Made by a program: the position numbers and the translations under genes. DNA of 13,970 nt from positions 1 to 13,970 of the forward strand of contig JAKJFV010000013.1 in assembly GCA_022704725.1 (NCBI GenBank), read 5' to 3'. Of this stretch, positions 1 through 6,059 are shown piece after piece. The notes under the pieces are model-generated. The model was not told the origin of the DNA, did not search any database, and saw only the letters and a list, made by a program, of their open reading frames with translations. Numbering within the stretch: the stretch's first letter is position 1; every line of letters starts with the position of its first letter. This DNA is from Spirochaetota bacterium (lineage in GTDB: Bacteria > Spirochaetota > Spirochaetia > Treponematales > Treponemataceae).

Positions 1-39
1 TAATCTTTTTAATGAGACAAGTGAATTAAGAGAGGAAGT

Positions 40-627
40 ATGAAACGTATTTTTACTTTGCTGTTGTTTTTCTGTGTAAGCTTTTCAATTCTTACAGCAC
101 AGGATCTGCAGACAGAAACCCCGGCGGAACAACAGGAACCGGAAGAATTTGTATATAAAATGAATCAAAAAGGCGACTGGTTTGTTCGTCTTGGAGGTTC
201 GGTAAATATTCCAATAGTACCTGAAAACTTACGAGTCGGGATGGACCTGAATTTAGGGTTTTATACTTTTTTAACAGAAAATTTTGCCGTCGGCGGAGAC
301 GGTAATGGAACATATGCGCTGACAATAGGCGATAATATTTATTTTTCGGTACCGATTATGGCAAGAGCAATGTATCAGTTTTCTGTAAAAAACTTTGAAA
401 TACCTCTTAGTCTAGGAGCAGGTGTTGCGATACAGACTTATCTTGAGCGGTATTACTTCGGTCTTATAATAAATCCTGAAGTCGGTGTTTATTACCGTTT
501 TAGGACTGATTGGTCAGCCGGTATACATTGCGGTGTAAATATACTTCCTCAATGGTACGAAAATAAAGAATATAATAGAACCGGCTACATTATGGATACT
601 GGAGTAAGTGTCCGTTATCATTTCTAG
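40..627 (+). CDS. Probable outer-membrane beta-barrel protein, 195 aa
   Basis: The protein begins with a clear signal peptide: a Lys-Arg start, a hydrophobic stretch at about residues 4-19, and a likely signal peptidase I site near LTAQ-DLQ at residue 20-21. A short acidic, Gln/Pro-rich linker (about 21-40) follows. The rest alternates polar and hydrophobic residues in short strands rich in Gly, Tyr and Phe, and the chain ends in a terminal Phe (VRYHF), the usual signal for the BAM outer-membrane assembly machinery. The length suits a small barrel of about eight strands. I cannot assign a specific porin or OmpW-like family. A purine-rich AGAGGAAG at 31-38 is the ribosome site. It is the first of three closely spaced genes (14 bp to the next), so it may be co-transcribed with the lipoprotein and rarA. 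The upstream promoter is outside or at the window edge. Confidence 0.75.
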   Translation: MKRIFTLLLFFCVSFSILTAQDLQTETPAEQQEPEEFVYKMNQKGDWFVRLGGSVNIPIVPENLRVGMDLNLGFYTFLTENFAVGGDGNGTYALTIGDNIYFSVPIMARAMYQFSVKNFEIPLSLGAGVAIQTYLERYYFGLIINPEVGVYYRFRTDWSAGIHCGVNILPQWYENKEYNRTGYIMDTGVSVRYHF

Positions 628-641
628 TTAAGAGGAATACC

Positions 642-1577
642 ATGAAAAAACTTTACCCGTTACTATGTTCTATACTGATATTAACCGCAGTCTTTTCCTG
701 TAAAAACGAGCCCATATTTTACGGAATTGATAAAGAAATAAATCTTGAAGATCCTGTCGTATTAGGAATTGTATATACTATTACCGAGGCTGGAGATAAG
801 CTCTATGCAGCAAATGGAAAGATCTTTTCCAAAAAAAGCAGCGATTTACGAGCCTGGGCAGAAGAATCCAAACCTGAAGGATTTATAATTCGGACAGCCG
901 CTGACAGTACTTACCTATATGCACTCAATTCGGAAAATATTTTATTCAGCACTCCTATAGCAGGAAGCCCGGTATGGGGTAAAACAAGCGATTCTATTAT
1001 TGAACTTTTTGACAACAATGCACTTAATGCATCTGATAAAAAAGCATTTGCAGTAAAAGCTGATGCTGTTTATGTACTGACAGACGGAAGCGTCTCATCT
1101 GCCGTATCTGATGGAGGTGCTTCAAAAGATTCGCTGACAGCAGAATTTATAAACGGCCGGACATATTTTTCTTCTTCAATTCAATTTACTTCTGACCGGG
1201 AAGGCTTCCTGTATAGAATTGCATCAAGCGGCATTGAATACAGTACCGATAACAGCAGCTGGACTCTTATTCCAATAACAATTGAATCACCAATGTCTTT
1301 GGAATTTTACAAAACTGAAACTGCTTCATCTTTGTTTGCAGGAACAAAGACTGGAATAATACAAATACCTCTTACAGAATCTATACCCGCTTCAACAGGC
1401 ATAGCAGCACCCGGCTCAAACGCAGATTCCTGCTTTGGTAAAAGTCAGGTACCTTCAATTTTTGCCTATCCCTTTGGAAACGGTGTTGTATATACTGCTT
1501 CAATGAAGCCCGATAACACTAAAAATACAAAATTTTGGGCATATTACCCCTCAAGAGATAACTGGAATTTAGAATAA
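642..1577 (+). CDS. Predicted lipoprotein of unknown function, 311 aa
   Basis: The N-terminus has a Lys-Lys start, a hydrophobic core and a relaxed lipobox AVFSC ending at Cys20, so the product is probably lipidated by Lgt and cleaved by signal peptidase II. The mature part has repeated short blocks with Gly, Tyr, Trp and Ser, for example LYAANGKIFSKKSSDLRAW near residues 58-76 and FLYRIASSGIEYSTDNSSW around 190-208. Such alternation of a display-type strand with a turn resembles a beta-propeller or BNR-like repeat fold. That is only an impression, and I recognise no family. The ribosome site is AGAGGAA at 631-637. The gene follows the beta-barrel gene by 14 bp and precedes rarA by 7 bp. It may work with the barrel protein in the envelope, but nothing in the sequence proves it. 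Confidence 0.75.
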   Translation: MKKLYPLLCSILILTAVFSCKNEPIFYGIDKEINLEDPVVLGIVYTITEAGDKLYAANGKIFSKKSSDLRAWAEESKPEGFIIRTAADSTYLYALNSENILFSTPIAGSPVWGKTSDSIIELFDNNALNASDKKAFAVKADAVYVLTDGSVSSAVSDGGASKDSLTAEFINGRTYFSSSIQFTSDREGFLYRIASSGIEYSTDNSSWTLIPITIESPMSLEFYKTETASSLFAGTKTGIIQIPLTESIPASTGIAAPGSNADSCFGKSQVPSIFAYPFGNGVVYTASMKPDNTKNTKFWAYYPSRDNWNLE

Positions 1578-1584
1578 GCTCCTT

Positions 1585-3900
1585 ATGGATTTATTTGAAA
1601 GTGCTGTAAAAAAAACCGAGGGGCCTCTTGCTTCCAGAATGAGACCCCGCAATCTTGACGAATATATTGGACAGGATCACATTGTAGGCAAAGGCCGTCT
1701 TCTTAGACGCGCCATTGCCGCCGATCAGCTTACCTCGGTAATATTTTACGGACCTCCCGGAACCGGTAAAACAACACTTGCACGCGTTATAGCAAATCAT
1801 ACAAAAAGCAATTTTATTACGCTCAATGCTGTTCTTACCGGTGTACAGAGCATTAGAGACTCAATAGCTCAGGCCGAAGAACACCGGAAACTCTATGACA
1901 GAAAGACAATTCTCTTTGTTGATGAAGTTCACCGCTGGAATAAATCTCAACAGGATGCTCTTCTTCCATGGGTTGAAAACGGAACACTCATACTCGTCGG
2001 TGCTACAACAGAAAATCCTTTTTTTGAAGTAAATAAAGCTTTGGTAAGCAGAAGCCGTGTGTTTCAGCTTAAGCCCCTTGAAAAAAAGGATTTAGAAAAA
2101 GCAGCCCTTAATGCACTTACCGATGTTGAACGGGGTTACGGAAGATGGCAGGTTCAGTTTGAAGAAGGAGCCTTAAATCACTTAATTGAAACAGCAAACG
2201 GCGATGCAAGAAGTCTTCTTAACGCGCTGGAACTCGCCGTTGAAACAACTCCCGAACAATGGAACCCGGCAGCTAACCCCTGCCAGCCCCCGGAAGGAAG
2301 TGTGATTTACATCAGCAAAGAGACCGCTGAAGAAAGCATACAAAAAAAAGTAGTACTGTATGACCGTGACGGTGATTATCATTATGATATTATAAGCGCA
2401 TTTATAAAAAGCCTCAGAGGAAGCGATCCGGATGCGGCAATGTACTGGCTTGCTCGAATGACAGCAGCGGGTGAGGATCCGCATTTTATTTTTAGACGAA
2501 TGCTCATTCTTGCCTGTGAAGATGTCGGATTAGCAGATCCTAATGCGCTTGTTATAGTACAAAGTTCTGCAGCAGCCTTTGATCAGGTGGGCTTACCCGA
2601 AGGACGCTATCATCTGGCGCATGCTGCGCTGTATCTTTCCACCTGTCCAAAATCAAACTCCGCTATGGCTTTTTTTGATGCCCTGAGCGCTGTAGAAAAG
2701 GAAGATGCTGATGTGCCGAATCACCTCAAAGACGGATCCCGCGATGCAGAAGGTTTTGGTCATGGAGCAGGATATCTTTATCCCCATGCCTACAAAGACC
2801 ACTGGACAGCCCAGCAATATCTTCCAACAGCTCTTACAGGAAGAGTTTTTTATAATCCCAGTAATCAGGGTTATGAAGAAAAAATTAAGGATAATGTGCT
2901 AAAACACAGAGAACTCCAAATTGCAGCAATTCTGGAAGAAAGTTCCGGATCCGAGGCGAATGGAGATTATGATGCAGATGCGCATATTCTCGACTGGTGG
3001 AAATCTCATCATAAAAAAAACGGAACGGTAAAAAAAGAAGAAAATTTAACATTTTCACCGGGCGATGCAAAAAGGAATTCGTGGCAAAAAAGACTTGATT
3101 CAAATAGAGCCCTAATTCTACAGCAGATTAGAGAAAAGGCGCTTTCTCTAATCCAAATTTACCGGCACAGCCGCTGCCTTATCAGCGGGAACGATGACGG
3201 ACTTTTTATTTGGGAATTATGGAGAAAGACCCCAGAAGGTCTTACCTGCGCCCTATGCAGAACAGAAAAAGGCAAAAATATTCTAAGCCAGTATGCGTCT
3301 ACGCTGAGTGAAATGGACAAACCTCTATTTTCTATTTCCCTTGATGATTTTATGGAGTACGAGTTCGATTATTTGATTACAAAAGATACTATAACATCTG
3401 CCGCTCTTTTAGAAGTACAAGCTGCAGATATTGCAGCAAAGGCCAAAATTCTTGCTAAAAATGGAACAATTCTAGTAATCAACAAAATACCGAACAAAGG
3501 CCAACGAATTTCAGCACTGCTTGTAGGACATTATGGATCAGAAAAAATTCTTTGTGAAAAACTACACAAGGCTGAAGAAGTTTTCTTTAAGGGAAAAGAG
3601 GGAACTGACGAAACAAAAGAACTCTTTTCCTGGGATGAAACCTCCATCGCTGCAGCTTTTCAAAATTTGGGCTATTCAGTTTCTTATACGGCTGAGGAAT
3701 TTACAGAGCAAAGGTATATATCGAAGCAGGAAATTGATTTATGGTTCGATTCCGATAAATCGCAATACGGATCTTTTTTAGCTGCTAAATTGAAGCAGGA
3801 TGAATTAAGCAGAATTAAAAACTTGTTACTATCATTAACTCAAAAAACTATTCAATGGACGACACAAACAGCCTTCTTTGTCATACGCGACCTTGCCTAG
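1585..3900 (+). CDS. rarA: RarA (MgsA)-type replication-associated AAA+ ATPase fused to a C-terminal extra domain, 771 aa
   Basis: Residues 1 to about 445 match the RarA/MgsA/WRNIP1 clamp-loader-like ATPase acting at stalled replication forks. Visible motifs are Walker A GPPGTGKT (56-63), Walker B ILFVDE (109-114), sensor 1 GATTEN (139-144), the arginine-finger region SRSRVF (155-160), sensor 2 GDARSLLNALE (206-216), and the C-terminal tetramerisation part with DPDAAMYWLARM (281-292) and FGHGAGYLYPHAY (391-403). Ordinary RarA stops near 440-450 residues. Here about 320 more follow after a polar linker. That tail (about 500-771) has helices and strands suggestive of a degenerate Rossmann methyltransferase fold: FDYLITKD at 594-601, then ILAKNGTILVINKIPNKGQRISALL at 622-646 (motif-like, key residues G627 and P636), with no recognisable SAM-binding glycine loop. 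Fusions of RarA to an unknown domain are an established annotated class. The start fits the family, but the Shine-Dalgarno before 1585 is weak, suggesting translational coupling to the lipoprotein stop 7 bp upstream. Confidence 0.93.
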   Translation: MDLFESAVKKTEGPLASRMRPRNLDEYIGQDHIVGKGRLLRRAIAADQLTSVIFYGPPGTGKTTLARVIANHTKSNFITLNAVLTGVQSIRDSIAQAEEHRKLYDRKTILFVDEVHRWNKSQQDALLPWVENGTLILVGATTENPFFEVNKALVSRSRVFQLKPLEKKDLEKAALNALTDVERGYGRWQVQFEEGALNHLIETANGDARSLLNALELAVETTPEQWNPAANPCQPPEGSVIYISKETAEESIQKKVVLYDRDGDYHYDIISAFIKSLRGSDPDAAMYWLARMTAAGEDPHFIFRRMLILACEDVGLADPNALVIVQSSAAAFDQVGLPEGRYHLAHAALYLSTCPKSNSAMAFFDALSAVEKEDADVPNHLKDGSRDAEGFGHGAGYLYPHAYKDHWTAQQYLPTALTGRVFYNPSNQGYEEKIKDNVLKHRELQIAAILEESSGSEANGDYDADAHILDWWKSHHKKNGTVKKEENLTFSPGDAKRNSWQKRLDSNRALILQQIREKALSLIQIYRHSRCLISGNDDGLFIWELWRKTPEGLTCALCRTEKGKNILSQYASTLSEMDKPLFSISLDDFMEYEFDYLITKDTITSAALLEVQAADIAAKAKILAKNGTILVINKIPNKGQRISALLVGHYGSEKILCEKLHKAEEVFFKGKEGTDETKELFSWDETSIAAAFQNLGYSVSYTAEEFTEQRYISKQEIDLWFDSDKSQYGSFLAAKLKQDELSRIKNLLLSLTQKTIQWTTQTAFFVIRDLA

Positions 3901-3921
3901 CCGATAAAAAAATGGTATAAT
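3893..3921 (+). promoter_or_regulatory. Sigma-70-type promoter of adk
   Basis: TTGCCT at 3893-3898 and TATAAT at 3916-3921 are separated by 17 bp. The -10 is a perfect consensus and is preceded by TG one base upstream (TGGTATAAT, 3913-3921), which makes it an extended -10. The -35 box lies inside the last codons of rarA. The expected transcription start is near 3928. Confidence 0.75.
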
Positions 3922-3963
3922 TTTTTACTTATTTTCCAAAGAATGCAAAGTAAAGGAGTTTTC

Positions 3964-4596
3964 ATGAATTTTATTTTTCTTGGCCCGCCCGGTGCCGGCA
4001 AAGGGACACTGGCAGCAAAAGTTGCCTCAGCATACAATATTCCTCATATTTCAACCGGAGAGATTTTCCGCGCAGCTATAAAAGCGAAAACACCCCTGGG
4101 ACTTAAGGTACAGTCAATAATTGACTCAGGCTCTCTTGTAAGCGATGATATTACTGTTGAGCTTGTAAAAGAAAGGCTTACACAATCAGATGCGAAAGCA
4201 GGTTTTATTCTAGACGGATTTCCCCGCACCATACCTCAAGCCGAAGCCCTTGAAAAAATCATTTTAATTGATTCTGTAGTTAATTTTGATATTGCTGATA
4301 ATGATGTTGTTAAGCGGCTTTCAGGACGCAGAGTATGTAAATCCTGCGGACAAAATTACCATGTAGAATTCATGCCTCCGAAAAAAGAAGGTTCCTGCGA
4401 CGCATGCGGAGCTGACCTTTACATACGTGATGATGATAAAATCGAAGCTATTTCCCACCGGCTGGAAGTATACAGGAACCAGACTGCTCCGCTCATCGAT
4501 TTTTATAAGAATAAAAAATTATTAACCGATATTGATGCACGTCCTTCTACAGAGGTTATTCTTGAAGAATTCGAACAAAAATTTCCCAATTCTTAA
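3964..4596 (+). CDS. adk: Adenylate kinase, zinc-type LID, 210 aa
   Basis: Catalyses AMP + ATP to 2 ADP in the cytoplasm. The P-loop is GPPGAGKGT (7-15), the AMP-binding region STGEIFRAAI (30-39), and the DGFPRT motif is at 84-89. The C-terminal nucleotide part RLEVYRNQTAPLIDFY (166-181) is canonical. The LID carries four cysteines, C125, C128, C145 and C148, the pattern that binds structural zinc in many Gram-positive and some other adenylate kinases; E. coli Adk lacks them. Length is normal for the long bacterial form. I chose the start at 3964 rather than the in-frame ATG at 3943: the family begins right at the first beta strand, and AAAGGAG at 3952-3958 sits 5 bp before 3964. The gene has its own promoter and terminates in a hairpin shared with the convergent lipoprotein gene. 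Confidence 0.97.
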   Translation: MNFIFLGPPGAGKGTLAAKVASAYNIPHISTGEIFRAAIKAKTPLGLKVQSIIDSGSLVSDDITVELVKERLTQSDAKAGFILDGFPRTIPQAEALEKIILIDSVVNFDIADNDVVKRLSGRRVCKSCGQNYHVEFMPPKKEGSCDACGADLYIRDDDKIEAISHRLEVYRNQTAPLIDFYKNKKLLTDIDARPSTEVILEEFEQKFPNS

Positions 4597-4610
4597 AATG
4601 TAATGCTATA

Positions 4611-4645
4611 AAAAAAGAGCCTTCCCAAAAGAAAGGCTCTTTTTT
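4611..4645. terminator. Bidirectional rho-independent terminator between adk and the convergent lipoprotein gene
   Basis: A perfect 13-bp stem (4611-4623 with 4633-4645, core AAGAGCCTT/AAGGCTCTT) encloses a 9-nt loop. The A-run on the left and T-run on the right give a U-tract for transcription in both directions. The stop codon of the minus-strand gene (4644-4646) overlaps its right arm. Confidence 0.9.
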
Positions 4646-5051
4646 ATAGTGTAAATGAATCATAAGTAATCTTTTGCGTTACCTTATCTAATATAATCCA
4701 TGTATTATCATCTTCTTTTTTCACTTCAAACGAATAATGAACAGTAGACTCTTCCGGTCCCTGAACACTTATAGATACATCATATACAGATCCCTTTTTA
4801 TCCGGAACTGACAGTACATAGGTCTCGGAAGCAATGCCTTTAATAAAGCCCAACAGAGCATCTTTTTGAGGCTGATCCAGGGTATCTATAAAGGGCATTA
4901 ATAAAGATGCAGTTTTTACATCATCATTGTGTACTGCATTGAGAAATTTTTGAACAATCTGTTTTGCCTCATCCCTCTCATCTTTGACACAGGATGATAG
5001 TATAAGGGCACAGAAGGTGACCATAAAAAACAGCAGTATATTTTTTTTCAT
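4644..5051 (-). CDS. Predicted lipoprotein with NTF2-like/DUF4878-type fold, 135 aa
   Basis: A Lys-Lys start and hydrophobic core end in the lipobox LSSC with Cys21, so this is very probably a membrane-anchored lipoprotein. The mature domain begins with DEAKQIVQKFLNAVHNDDVK (about 27-46), the first helices typical of small NTF2-like or DUF4878/lumazine-binding-like lipoprotein domains, in which residues such as FL.A...D....A mark a helix before a curved sheet. The remaining strands VYDVSISVQ, TVHYSFEVKKED and WIILDKVTQ agree with that fold. No catalytic residues are evident, so the function is unknown. A GGGGGA ribosome site lies just upstream of the start (minus strand, near 5056-5060). The gene is monocistronic: convergent with adk and separated from the next upstream minus-strand gene by a strong terminator. 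Confidence 0.8.
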   Translation of the reverse strand: MKKNILLFFMVTFCALILSSCVKDERDEAKQIVQKFLNAVHNDDVKTASLLMPFIDTLDQPQKDALLGFIKGIASETYVLSVPDKKGSVYDVSISVQGPEESTVHYSFEVKKEDDNTWIILDKVTQKITYDSFTL

Positions 5052-5089
5052 TTTTCCCCCGGTAATATCGATTTATCTTTCTATGCCAA

Positions 5090-5118
5090 ATTTTAATGTA
5101 AAGAAAATAGAGTTATAA
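5090..5118 (-). promoter_or_regulatory. Possible promoter of the 135-aa lipoprotein gene
   Basis: On the minus strand TTATAA (5118-5113) and TAAAAT (5095-5090) are 17 bp apart. Each box matches the sigma-70 consensus at four or five of six positions. The surrounding DNA is very AT-rich, so chance matches are easy and this call is weak. Confidence 0.35.
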
Positions 5119-5131
5119 ATCTTATGTAATA

Positions 5132-5165
5132 AAAAAAAAGGAGAGGATTACCTCTCCTTTTTTTT
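5132..5165. terminator. Rho-independent terminator after the tandem lipoprotein pair
   Basis: A perfect 15-bp stem (5132-5146 with 5151-5165) with the G+C core GGAGAGG/CCTCTCC encloses the 4-nt loop ATTA. In the minus direction it lies 13 bp after the stop codon of the 5179-5556 gene and ends in a U-run. The A-rich left side makes it potentially bidirectional. Confidence 0.88.
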
Positions 5166-5178
5166 AACGTGCAAGAAC

Positions 5179-5556
5179 TTATTTAATAACTGTTCCTGTT
5201 ACGTGTACTTCTTCACCGGCAATAATGCTTCCAGTGATGCTGTTAAGAAGAATATCAATTAATGATGTATTCTGTTCAACAGTTACATTGATAGCAGCTT
5301 TTCCGCCTAAAGCGTCAATTTCTGCCTGAATAGCAGCAGCAACAGCTTCCTGTCCCTTGCCCTGTGTGATGTTTGCGAGGTTCATAGAACCTGGAACACC
5401 TAAGAGCTCCATGCTCTTAACAGTGATATCAAAAGTTCCGAGTTCTGTACCTTTGAAAGTACCATAACCTGCGTTTGCAAATGTAAAGGTTGTGCAGCTT
5501 GCAAAAAGTACAACCAAAAGAGCACAAAGTGCTACGATTACTAAATTCTTTTTCAT
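5179..5556 (-). CDS. Predicted small lipoprotein, downstream copy of a tandem pair, 125 aa
   Basis: The N-terminus MKKNLVIVALCALLVVLFASC has a hydrophobic core and the lipobox LFASC with Cys21. The mature protein is small and mostly uncharged. Its most conserved part is NITQGKGQEAVAAAIQAEI (62-80) followed by DALGG and INVTVEQ (89-95), a helix followed by a strand. I do not recognise a characterised family; it may relate to TRL-like small lipoproteins, but this is a guess. It aligns with its upstream neighbour over all 125 residues without a gap, with 71 identical positions (about 57 percent) by my hand count. Only 15 bp separate the genes, with TAGGAG as its ribosome site, so they form one transcript. 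A strong terminator follows. Confidence 0.8.
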   Translation of the reverse strand: MKKNLVIVALCALLVVLFASCTTFTFANAGYGTFKGTELGTFDITVKSMELLGVPGSMNLANITQGKGQEAVAAAIQAEIDALGGKAAINVTVEQNTSLIDILLNSITGSIIAGEEVHVTGTVIK

Positions 5557-5571
5557 TTTTGTACTCCTACC

Positions 5572-5949
5572 TTATTTTACTACTGTACCAGAAACTACGA
5601 TAGTTTCAGGAGCATAAATTCCGCCTGATACACGGTTCAAAATAACCTGCATCGTTGTAGCTTTCTGCTCAACAGTTACATTAATAGCACCTGTTCCGCC
5701 TAAAGCATCAATTTCTGCCTGTACAGCAGCTGCAACAGCTTCTTTACCAGCACCCTGTGTGATGTTTGCAATGTTAGCACCACCGGAAGTACCTAACCAC
5801 TCTGTGCATACAACTTCTACAGAGAAATCTCCGAGAGCTGTTCCCTTAAGATCACCGTATGCCAAACCATCCATAGAGAATGTTGTGCATGAAGCGAACA
5901 GTGCTACTAATGCTACAATAAGAGCAACAACTAGAACTTGCTTTTTCAT
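5572..5949 (-). CDS. Predicted small lipoprotein, upstream copy of a tandem pair, 125 aa
   Basis: I chose the ATG at 5949: it follows a strong GAGGAGG ribosome site and starts a typical lipoprotein signal (Lys-Lys, hydrophobic core, LFASC with Cys21). The longer open frame to 6009 would add 20 charged residues ahead of the signal peptide and would start upstream of, or at, the mapped promoter-proximal hairpin. The mature part keeps the pair's signature: YGDLKGTALGDF (31-42), NIANITQGAGKEAVAAA (59-75), then QAEIDALGG and INVTVEQ. The function is unknown. Paralogues with near-identical length directly adjacent indicate tandem duplication. It has its own promoter at 6019-6046 and a hairpin in its 5' untranslated region, suggesting a strongly expressed surface or periplasmic lipoprotein. 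Confidence 0.8.
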   Translation of the reverse strand: MKKQVLVVALIVALVALFASCTTFSMDGLAYGDLKGTALGDFSVEVVCTEWLGTSGGANIANITQGAGKEAVAAAVQAEIDALGGTGAINVTVEQKATTMQVILNRVSGGIYAPETIVVSGTVVK

Positions 5950-5972
5950 TATAAAAGCCTCCTCAAATTTTT

Positions 5973-6006
5973 TTAAGGAGCCACGTTTTATCCTGGCTCT
6001 CCTTAA
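5973..6006 (-). promoter_or_regulatory. Stem-loop in the 5' untranslated region of the tandem lipoprotein mRNA
   Basis: TTAAGGAGCCA (5973-5983) pairs with TGGCTCTCCTTAA (5994-6006), giving 11 base pairs with a two-base bulge and a 10-nt loop. It falls between the predicted transcription start (about 6012) and the ribosome site. It is followed by A's, not T's, in the minus direction and so does not look like a terminator. A 5' stem-loop that protects mRNA from decay is a reasonable guess. Confidence 0.6.
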
Positions 6007-6018
6007 CATGTTTCCTAC

Positions 6019-6046
6019 AGTATCATGCCCAAAATATGATAGTCAA
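6019..6046 (-). promoter_or_regulatory. Sigma-70-type promoter of the tandem lipoprotein pair
   Basis: On the minus strand TTGACT (6046-6041) and GATACT (6024-6019) are 16 bp apart. The -35 matches five of six consensus bases and the -10 four of six. It starts 14 bp after the ilvB stop codon, where no intervening terminator is visible, so some read-through from ilvB is possible. Confidence 0.6.
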
Positions 6047-6059
6047 GTGTTTTTTTTAT

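Noticed and set aside
3943..3963. Earlier in-frame ATG for adk at 3943
   Set aside because: It would add seven residues before the conserved first strand and would leave the AAAGGAG at 3952-3958 inside the gene; the 3964 ATG fits both the ribosome site and the family.
5973..6006. Terminator of ilvB
   Set aside because: The hairpin lies downstream of a promoter, has a bulge, and is followed by A's rather than T's on the transcribed strand.
5950..6009. Longer start at 6009 for the upstream lipoprotein
   Set aside because: It would put 20 charged residues before the lipoprotein signal and start at the mRNA hairpin; the ATG at 5949 has a strong ribosome site and gives the same length as its paralogue.
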